DNA of 5,505 nucleotides from Butyrivibrio sp. (lineage in GTDB: Bacteria; Bacillota_A; Clostridia; Lachnospirales; Lachnospiraceae): positions 1-5,505 of the forward strand of contig NZ_JAILQF010000003.1 of assembly GCF_024699075.1 (NCBI RefSeq). Reading direction: 5' to 3'. Positions within the stretch are counted from its first letter, which is position 1. The number at the start of each line of letters is the position of its first letter. Below are positions 1 through 4,384 of this stretch, in pieces. Under the pieces are notes generated by a model. That model was not told the origin of the DNA, did no database searches, and saw nothing but the letters and a program-made list of their open reading frames with translations. The translations under genes were made by a program, and so were the position numbers.

Positions 1-186
1 CTTATAGCCCTTCCTCAGATGACCAATGTTGGAAATGCTATACCTAAGGCAGGATGCCCTGAAGACAGACTCCTTTTTGCCCGCAACAAGTGGCTTATCG
101 CTCATCCTGAAGCTGGAGAAGTTAAGGACGGAGCATTTGCAGGTATTGACGGAGAGAACGTTGATATCAAAGATCTTATTGACTGA
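1..186 (+). CDS. C-terminal end of an unidentified protein (5' end outside window)
   Basis: The frame is open from the first base and gives 61 residues before TGA at 184-186. The reading is soluble and protein-like, rich in Ala, Gly, Asp, Glu and Lys. It holds the stretches AIPKAGCPEDRLLFARNKW and GAFAGIDGENVDIKDLID. There are no membrane segments, and the end is acidic. The third codon positions are varied while residue composition stays typical, which favours this frame over the competing ATG-started frame at 26-208, whose product has a poorer, Leu/Thr-heavy composition. I do not recognise the family and assign no function. The single Cys next to Gly and Pro could be structural or catalytic, but nothing here decides that. 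The terminator at 294-327 probably ends its transcript, leaving a fairly long untranslated tail of just over 100 bases. Confidence 0.7.
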   Translation, partial: LIALPQMTNVGNAIPKAGCPEDRLLFARNKWLIAHPEAGEVKDGAFAGIDGENVDIKDLID

Positions 187-293
187 TTTTTGGATTTTAA
201 TAACATAATCATAATTGCCCAATAAAGAGAGTAGTGGCTATAGATTGATTTGAAATGTTATCCGTTAAGTAGACAATAGAAAAACATAAAATA

Positions 294-327
294 TGCCATC
301 AGAATCTGATCTGGTGGCAGTTTTATT
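294..327 (+). terminator. Probable intrinsic terminator of the upstream partial gene
   Basis: TGCCATCAGA (294-303) pairs with TCTGGTGGCA (310-319) as a ten-base-pair stem with one G-U pair and a six-base loop. It is followed by GTTTTATTGT and preceded by an A-rich stretch. The left part can also form a competing short hairpin, ATCAGA-A-TCTGAT (298-310). It lies 108 bases after the stop codon, which is further than usual. Confidence 0.7.
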
Positions 328-390
328 GTATCTTTAGATATGGTTTGTACTTCTTGAAGAAGGTGTTGCAGAAATCGAGAAGTGCGAGAG

Positions 391-503
391 GAATTAAATT
401 TGTGGCACCATCTTTTATACAGCAATAGGAGTTAAGATAGTGACATCGTTTTTTTTACAGCAATAAGAATTAAATCTATGACATCATGTTTTTGCAGCAA
501 TAA
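391..503. repeat. Three imperfect tandem copies of a ~38-bp unit before a lipoprotein gene
   Basis: The copies lie at 391-428, 429-466 and 467-503 (38, 38 and 37 bases). Each begins GARTTAA, has a central TGRCA(C/T)C, then a T-rich run, and ends in CAGCAATAR. They sit directly upstream of the start codon at 513, so the last copy would be in the untranslated leader or promoter. A partial echo of the trailing CAATAA-GAGAGTA junction occurs at 220-233. The role is unknown. Possibilities are repeated binding sites for a regulator or a simple slippage or duplication product. Confidence 0.8.
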
Positions 504-512
504 GAGAGTATT

Positions 513-1898
513 ATGAAAAGAAAAATTATTATTATAGCTATATCAATGTGCATATTATCTGGATGCGCCAAGTCTAATGCGTCTTCAGATGTCACCGTGG
601 GAAGCAGCGGTAGCATCGTAGAAACGCCCCAAGATACGAATACTGACGATATAAGCACTTCTGATACGAATGATAACAATAAAAACGCTTTTGAAACCGA
701 TGATGACGGTGAAAACACTTTCCAAACGTCACAGACTGATGATGCAAATATAGAAATAGACACATCGAAAATAATAGAAGAGCAGTCTTTTGACATTCAA
801 TTAAATGATTGGGGAGCAATAAGATTTGTTTCCTGCATGCCTGAAGATACAAATCCGAATGCTGATGCGACTTTTTACCTTATGGAAGGTGAGAAGGTGA
901 TCTGCAAAATGCCGTCTGTTTATGAGAACGACATCAGAGATAGTTTGTTTGAAGATATTTCTTTTGTCACATTTAAGGATATTAATGATGATCAAAAAGA
1001 TGAAGTTATCGTAGGAGTGCACTACGTAACCGGAGCAGGCCCGCAGGGAGTGATTCCCCGCACTGAGGTAAGAATATTTGAGGACAAGGGAGAATCATTT
1101 GAGTATGCCAAGGAACTTAGTGATTTTATCACTGTCAGGATGCCTGATGATGGTACAATTCATGATGTATATACCAATGTGAATTGGTATGAGCTGTGTT
1201 CTATAGACAGGGCATCATTGTACCAGGATATACAAGAAGTCGAAAACGTCCCTGGTCACGAGGGCGACTGGAAGGCGACTAATTGCCATTCCTCAGTTGC
1301 CGGGAGTATCAGTATCAAGAACCAGACAGAAGATGGATTTTCCTTTGAAGGATTTTTTAGCTACTATTCTCATGAGGGAGAGATCATTGGAAATGCTCAC
1401 TGGGTCAGCGAGACAATGGCTATCTGTAATCAGGATGACATAGAAGATACCATGGCTGATGGCTACATGGTCTTTATGTTTGATGGAGATCTTATGTATG
1501 TGATCGCTGATACGGATCTTGGTATGATGGGGATGAACGTATCCCCCGATCACGTATACACCCTCGGAGAACCGGTATATACAAATGCAGATACCCTGGC
1601 TACAACATACACAGAAGATGAGCTAACACAGATTCATCAGCTGCTGGGAGATGATCTATATGATGACCCATTTTTGTTTGGAACCAATGACGGTTGCGTG
1701 ACAGTGGAAGATAAGGCTCTGGGAGATGGCTCATCATGTAAATATGTCGATTGTTTTATCCCGACCATGAATGAAAGCTATACAGCGATCATAACTGAAG
1801 ATGGAAGAATTTATATTTTGATCCAAATCTATGATGAGGAAAAAATATATACTAATGATCCTGCCTGGAATAGCAACGATCTACCAGAAGTGCTTTGA
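513..1898 (+). CDS. Secreted lipoprotein with acidic linker and DxNxD-type loop, function unknown
   Basis: This is a 461-residue protein. It opens with a lipoprotein signal peptide: basic MKRK, a hydrophobic core, and lipobox LSGC with Cys18 as the predicted lipidation site, so it should be anchored to the outer face of the membrane. Residues 19-90 are a low-complexity Ser/Thr/Asp/Asn linker, typical of a spacer through the cell wall. A folded region at about 93-245 contains DINDDQKDE (156-164), resembling the Asp-rich calcium-binding loops of FG-GAP/VCBS and dockerin-like proteins. A second beta-rich region (about 250-355) starts GDWKATNCHSSVAG and resembles a domain I associate with clostridial lipoproteins. 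The last 100 residues include four of the nine cysteines' neighbours, at Cys395, Cys409 and Cys414. The ATG at 513 is preceded by a weak AAGAGAG site. It is probably co-transcribed with the next lipoprotein gene. The ligand is unknown. The end of the gene carries a 40-bp duplication described separately. Confidence 0.88.
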   Translation: MKRKIIIIAISMCILSGCAKSNASSDVTVGSSGSIVETPQDTNTDDISTSDTNDNNKNAFETDDDGENTFQTSQTDDANIEIDTSKIIEEQSFDIQLNDWGAIRFVSCMPEDTNPNADATFYLMEGEKVICKMPSVYENDIRDSLFEDISFVTFKDINDDQKDEVIVGVHYVTGAGPQGVIPRTEVRIFEDKGESFEYAKELSDFITVRMPDDGTIHDVYTNVNWYELCSIDRASLYQDIQEVENVPGHEGDWKATNCHSSVAGSISIKNQTEDGFSFEGFFSYYSHEGEIIGNAHWVSETMAICNQDDIEDTMADGYMVFMFDGDLMYVIADTDLGMMGMNVSPDHVYTLGEPVYTNADTLATTYTEDELTQIHQLLGDDLYDDPFLFGTNDGCVTVEDKALGDGSSCKYVDCFIPTMNESYTAIITEDGRIYILIQIYDEEKIYTNDPAWNSNDLPEVL

Positions 1899-1935
1899 TC
1901 ATAATTGTAGGAGCAACGATCTGCCAGAAACATTT
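1856..1935 (+). repeat. Two abutting 40-bp direct repeats spanning a stop codon
   Basis: Unit one is 1856-1895 and unit two 1896-1935. Both begin TGATC, both carry AGCAACGATCT-R-CCAGAA at the same internal offset, and about 28 of 40 positions match by eye. Unit one is inside the lipoprotein coding region. The TGA that opens unit two is the actual stop codon. Because 40 is not a multiple of three, the second copy encodes SNDLPE in a shifted frame that stays open to TAG at 1954-1956. Confidence 0.75.
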
Positions 1936-1962
1936 GGATTTAAAGGGATGTTTTAGATAATC

Positions 1963-2706
1963 ATGAAAAGAAAAATAGCAATAGCATGTATCCTCGCACT
2001 GACGCTTACAGGATGCGGGAATATCAATCTGTCAATGAATGCTGATTCTACCAAAGCTGCAAGCCAGGATGATACAGATGCTAATGATGATAACAAGTCA
2101 TCAGATAACTCCTCTGATGAAAAAACTGATAATACTGATAAAGAAGATGAGACTAAAGAGGAAGCTGAGACTTCCGAAGAGACAGAAGATAAGGCTGAAG
2201 AAGAGGCTGAAGAGGAGATAATCAATGCTCTTAACAGTTATGACAACTTAATAAACGGCGATGAAACCTTCACGAACCTTTATTCACTCGAAGAAGAAAC
2301 GTTTGAAGAGTTCTGCGAAAGCATATCAGAAGCTGGTGAACCTGAGATAAAGCGAGTTACATATGTAGATCTTGATGGTCAAAATGGCAAGGAACTTATC
2401 CTTGATCTTGGAACCAATGCAGGCGTATATCTGATCCTGTCGCACATTGACGGTAAGTACTATGGAAATATGACTACTACAAGGTGTTTCGAAGAACTTC
2501 AGAATAATGGAACATACAGGGGAAGCGGCGGAGCAGGCGATTCCTATTACATGAGAGCGACAATCTCTACAGAATCCTATACAGAAGAATACATTGCCGA
2601 GTATCATGACGGCGTATTCACAGTCGATGGCGAAGAAGTAGATGACTATGAAGGATGGCTTTCTGAGAATTTCTCAGATCCGGCTTATTGGTGGGAAAAG
2701 AACTAA
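1963..2706 (+). CDS. Secreted lipoprotein with long acidic linker, function unknown
   Basis: This is a 247-residue protein. The signal peptide begins MKRKI like the preceding gene and has lipobox LTGC with Cys18 as the predicted lipidation site. The first 15 bases of the two genes, ATGAAAAGAAAAATW, are nearly identical. Residues 32-86 are a strongly charged Asp/Ser/Lys then Glu-rich tract, probably an extended spacer. The compact C-terminal domain (about 87-247) contains VDLDGQNGKELIL (135-147), a DxDGxxGKE pattern common in Gram-positive exported proteins and similar to FG-GAP or EF-hand-like loops. A Gly-rich turn, GSGGAG, is at 187-192, and the protein ends with aromatic AYWWEKN. The AAAGGG at 1942-1947 is the only purine-rich site before ATG and lies 15 bases away, so initiation may be weak or coupled to upstream translation. 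It follows the first lipoprotein gene by 64 bases with no visible terminator. I assign no substrate. Confidence 0.88.
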   Translation: MKRKIAIACILALTLTGCGNINLSMNADSTKAASQDDTDANDDNKSSDNSSDEKTDNTDKEDETKEEAETSEETEDKAEEEAEEEIINALNSYDNLINGDETFTNLYSLEEETFEEFCESISEAGEPEIKRVTYVDLDGQNGKELILDLGTNAGVYLILSHIDGKYYGNMTTTRCFEELQNNGTYRGSGGAGDSYYMRATISTESYTEEYIAEYHDGVFTVDGEEVDDYEGWLSENFSDPAYWWEKN

Positions 2707-2744
2707 CTAACATATGGAAAGCCTGTTATTAGCATTTCTATACC

Positions 2745-2773
2745 TTGTGTAAAGCTTAAAATATTTGTATAAT
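2745..2773 (+). promoter_or_regulatory. Candidate sigma-A promoter for the membrane protein gene
   Basis: TTGTGT (2745-2750), 17 bases, then a perfect TATAAT (2768-2773). The -35 matches the consensus at three of six positions, but the -10 and the spacing are ideal. It would give a leader of roughly 55-60 bases containing the hairpin at 2782-2804, and it suggests that this gene is transcribed separately from the lipoprotein pair. Confidence 0.6.
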
Positions 2774-2781
2774 ACGTTGGC

Positions 2782-2804
2782 GCGTATCAATAATTTTGAT
2801 GCGT
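2782..2804 (+). promoter_or_regulatory. Hairpin in the leader of the membrane protein gene
   Basis: GCGTATCAA (2782-2790) pairs with TTGATGCGT (2796-2804), nine pairs of which two are G-U, around a five-base loop TAATT. It lies just after the predicted transcription start and ends 16 bases before the GGGGAG ribosome binding site. It is followed by AAAAAG rather than a T run, so it is not a terminator. It may stabilise the mRNA or be a site in DNA. No known riboswitch is recognised. Confidence 0.4.
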
Positions 2805-2836
2805 AAAAAGATTTTAAATCGGGGAGAAAATTGAAT

Positions 2837-3502
2837 ATGACAGAAACAAATTATGAAGAAAGATACAGGGGAGAAGGATTATCACCAGAGAGCGCACATT
2901 CTCTAAGCGTTTGGATCATGATCCTATTTTGGCTATTCATACCGAATACTATTGCATCCATACTTAGTAATGAAAGAATCGTAACTTCTCAAGATCTTTT
3001 GATTGTAGGCAATATTATAAGTTTTATAGAATCCATTGCCTATGGACTCATTCTTTTAAAAATCTCGTCTAAGGAAGAAAAATACCGTACAGCAGGCTAT
3101 TGTTTTCTAGTAACTTCAGCAGCAGATGCTTTTAAGCTTATCCTGTTTGCTGCATCGGGGGCTTCTGAAGATGTTGATTTTTTAGCCTTTGGATTTATTA
3201 TCTCGCTGGTTTCCTTAGTAGCGGGGCTTATTGGTACTAATAGTGAATTCACCGGTCATTCTAACGTACTTCAAGGAGTGGATGACGAATTATCAGAAAA
3301 GTGGCTACGGTTATGGAAGTGGTATATAGGTTCTTTGATCGCTATGCTGTGTAGCATTATTCTAGTGTATGTTATTGGTATGCTTCTGATCATATGTGCA
3401 GTAGTAGTAATCTTCATTGTAAGCATTATGAAAATAGTCTATATCTATCAGACATCGAAAGCATTGGACGAATACAACAAAAGACTTAGAAGTGAAGTAT
3501 AA
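2837..3502 (+). CDS. Multi-spanning membrane protein, function unknown
   Basis: This is a 221-residue integral membrane protein that I do not recognise. After a polar N-terminus (about 22 residues) come hydrophobic segments near 23-44, 54-76, 86-106 and 113-133. A polar loop containing NSEFTGHSNVLQGVDDELSE follows. A long hydrophobic stretch (about 162-204) is big enough for two spans, and the C-terminus is short and charged. Six membrane spans are therefore likely. No transporter, kinase or protease signature is visible. The start is a choice: GGGGAG (2821-2826) is ten bases before the ATG at 2837 but only four before an in-frame TTG at 2831. The ATG with better spacing was preferred; the TTG would add two residues. 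It has its own promoter and leader hairpin, and a strong terminator 18 bases after the stop, so it looks like a single-gene transcript. Confidence 0.85.
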   Translation: MTETNYEERYRGEGLSPESAHSLSVWIMILFWLFIPNTIASILSNERIVTSQDLLIVGNIISFIESIAYGLILLKISSKEEKYRTAGYCFLVTSAADAFKLILFAASGASEDVDFLAFGFIISLVSLVAGLIGTNSEFTGHSNVLQGVDDELSEKWLRLWKWYIGSLIAMLCSIILVYVIGMLLIICAVVVIFIVSIMKIVYIYQTSKALDEYNKRLRSEV

Positions 3503-3520
3503 AATAACAGTATGGAATAG

Positions 3521-3548
3521 AAAAGGCGCAGGTTCACTGCGCTTTTTT
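3521..3548 (+). terminator. Strong bidirectional intrinsic terminator between convergent genes
   Basis: AAAAGGCGCAG (3521-3531) pairs with CTGCGCTTTTT (3537-3547) through an 11-pair stem (one G-U) around the loop GTTCA, followed by a run of six T (3543-3548). The A run on the left gives a matching T run on the minus strand. It can therefore end both the membrane protein transcript from the left and the toxin-antitoxin transcript from the right. Confidence 0.92.
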
Positions 3549-3604
3549 GTTGTAGACTTGTTTCATTTTTAGGTTATTAACTTATCGAGAGCTTTTTACA
3601 ATTA

Positions 3605-3874
3605 TTATTTATCTCCATAATGTCCACGACAGTGTGAGATGTAGATACGTCCATCTTCAATATGATAAACCAGACGATCTTTTTCATTTATACGGCGACT
3701 GAATTCTCCTTGAAGGTCTCCCTTTAGAGGCTCAGGTTCACCAATGCCGTGCATTGAGCCATTTCGTTCAATGTCTTTTATGAGCAGATTGATGCGTTTG
3801 AGGGTCTTTTTATCTTGTGTCTGCCAATATAAGTAGTCGTTCCAAGCATCATCAGACCAGATCTTTTCACTCAT
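3605..3874 (-). CDS. yoeB: YoeB/Txe-family toxin, ribosome-dependent mRNA interferase
   Basis: This 89-residue toxin belongs to the RelE/YoeB fold family. Members bind the ribosome and cut mRNA in the A site, stopping translation when the antitoxin is degraded. The family pattern is clear: IWSDDAWNDYLYWQTQDKK near the start, INLLIKDIERNG, GEPEPLKGDLQGEFSRRI, DRLVYHI and the terminal CRGHY. Residues matching the E. coli YoeB catalytic set (Glu46, Arg65, His83, Tyr84) are all present, here Glu48, Arg67, His85 and Tyr86, so the toxin should be active. It has three extra C-terminal residues (GDK). Two adjacent ATG codons exist. The second (3874-3872) was chosen because GAGGG lies five bases upstream of it and only two before the first. 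It overlaps the antitoxin gene by eight bases, implying translational coupling. Confidence 0.95.
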   Translation of the reverse strand: MSEKIWSDDAWNDYLYWQTQDKKTLKRINLLIKDIERNGSMHGIGEPEPLKGDLQGEFSRRINEKDRLVYHIEDGRIYISHCRGHYGDK

Positions 3875-4133
3875 CATCGCCCTCGATTAATTCGTGAACA
3901 GTACCTTTGCCCTCACGTAATTCATTGACAGACTTAAGAATATAGGCTTGGTTCTCTGGACTATAGAATGGATCATCCTGTTTAATTTCAAAAGGGATTC
4001 TATGTTCTCTGAGAACGGCTTTGACAAACATATTTATTGCAGCTGAAGATGTTAAACCAACTGATGTACAAAAAGCATCAAAGTTAACTTTGTCAGTATC
4101 GCTTACACGAGCAGTAATTGTTGAAAGTGCCAT
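3867..4133 (-). CDS. relB: RelB/DinJ-family antitoxin
   Basis: This 88-residue protein should neutralise the adjacent toxin and repress its own operon. The N-terminus fits a ribbon-helix-helix DNA-binding domain: strand STITARVS (4-11), helix DKVNFDAFCTSVG (14-26), and a second helix from SSAAINMFVKAVLREHR (29-45). It is followed by IPFEI, which is characteristic of RelB/DinJ proteins. The acidic C-terminal part (about 52-88, with NQAYILKSVNELREG) is the likely toxin-wrapping segment. The start is firm: AGGAGG lies nine bases upstream of ATG. It precedes the toxin in the usual antitoxin-first order. The pairing is notable because E. coli YoeB works with YefM, a Phd/YefM-fold protein, while this partner is of the RelB type. 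Mixed pairs of this kind are known among Gram-positive bacteria. Confidence 0.94.
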   Translation of the reverse strand: MALSTITARVSDTDKVNFDAFCTSVGLTSSAAINMFVKAVLREHRIPFEIKQDDPFYSPENQAYILKSVNELREGKGTVHELIEGDDE

Positions 4134-4136
4134 AAT

Positions 4137-4177
4137 GTACTACCTCCTTTTAATTAATAATACAACAAAAGCAGTAC
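4137..4177. promoter_or_regulatory. Imperfect inverted repeat, possible antitoxin operator
   Basis: GTACT (4137-4141) plus CTTTT (4147-4151) mirror AAAAG (4167-4171) plus AGTAC (4173-4177), leaving a 15-base centre that holds the predicted -10. The TTAATTAA palindrome at 4150-4157 lies between the arms. Ribbon-helix-helix antitoxins bind short palindromes at their own promoters, so this is a plausible operator. No binding consensus can be proved from one sequence. Confidence 0.35.
4143..4148 (-). promoter_or_regulatory. Strong ribosome binding site of the antitoxin gene
   Basis: The minus strand reads AAGGAGG here, a full Shine-Dalgarno match nine bases before the antitoxin ATG. This contrasts with the weaker GAGGG before the toxin and would favour antitoxin synthesis over toxin synthesis from the shared mRNA. 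Confidence 0.85.
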
Positions 4178-4185
4178 AAAAACAA
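4157..4185 (-). promoter_or_regulatory. Candidate promoter of the antitoxin-toxin operon
   Basis: On the minus strand TTGTTT (4185-4180) and TATTAT (4162-4157) are separated by 17 bases. The -10 matches the consensus at five of six positions and the -35 at three. It lies within a suitable distance of the antitoxin start and falls inside the imperfect inverted repeat at 4137-4177, as expected for an autoregulated operon. Confidence 0.5.
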
Positions 4186-4367
4186 CATAAAGATGACTAT
4201 CGTGCGACAATTGATACTAATTCAATCAGCGTCTGACCCCTTTTTCATTTTCACATGACAGCAGCATTATATGGGTGGATCATCTCAATATCTTTTGCCA
4301 GTGATAGTTACTACTTGCTATCCTGCCTTCATCTGGATATAACAAATATACCAAGAGGTGGCATCTA

Positions 4368-4384
4368 TAATGAATTATTCATTA
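4368..4384. repeat. Perfect A/T-rich inverted repeat centred on the permease stop codon
   Basis: TAATGAA-TTA-TTCATTA has seven-base arms and the minus-strand stop codon TAA as its centre. It is too A/T-rich and lacks a clear T run, so I do not call it a terminator. It may only weakly fold in the 3' end of the permease mRNA. No better terminator for that gene is visible between 4186 and 4374. Confidence 0.4.

Larger units (their letters stand above)
187..512. other. Intergenic region of 326 bases
   Basis: No credible gene is seen on either strand. It holds an intrinsic terminator (294-327), a small perfect inverted repeat CTTCTT-G-AAGAAG (350-362), and three tandem copies of a ~38-bp unit (391-503) that end nine bases before the first lipoprotein start codon. 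I found no convincing -35/-10 pair for the downstream gene. The best candidate, TATACA at 416-421 inside the first repeat copy, has only a weak -35. A 12-codon open frame (478-516) ends in an ATGA overlap with the lipoprotein start but has no good ribosome binding site. Confidence 0.6.

Noticed and set aside
26..208. ATG-started 60-codon frame at the left edge, plus strand
   Set aside because: It overlaps the frame that is open from base 1 to 186, which has a more natural protein composition. No ribosome binding site precedes the ATG.
393..421. Promoter inside the first 38-bp repeat copy (ATTAAA, 17 bases, TATACA)
   Set aside because: Both boxes are weak, and the other two copies do not keep TATACA. 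It is not enough for a feature.
478..516. Twelve-codon leader peptide MTSCFCSNKRVL ending in an ATGA overlap with the lipoprotein start
   Set aside because: It has no convincing ribosome binding site and is built almost entirely from the third repeat copy. The overlap is probably accidental.
476..852. Minus-strand open frames opposite the first lipoprotein N-terminus
   Set aside because: They arise from the low-complexity Asp/Ser/Thr linker codons. The products are Ser/Val/Phe- or His/Cys-rich without domains, and the plus-strand lipoprotein is far better supported.
1953..2225. Minus-strand Ser-rich 90-codon frame and plus-strand Lys/Leu-rich 60-codon frame in the second lipoprotein
   Set aside because: Both are shadows of the GAA/GAT/GAG-rich acidic linker and have the repetitive composition expected from it.
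4021..4236. Plus-strand 71-codon frame across the antitoxin start and its promoter
   Set aside because: It is antisense to a clearly recognised antitoxin and its ribosome binding site, and it has no site of its own.
4231..4245. GTCTGACCCC followed by a T run, resembling transposon-end or REP-like motifs
   Set aside because: There is a single copy, with no inverted partner, no transposase and no target duplication in the window.
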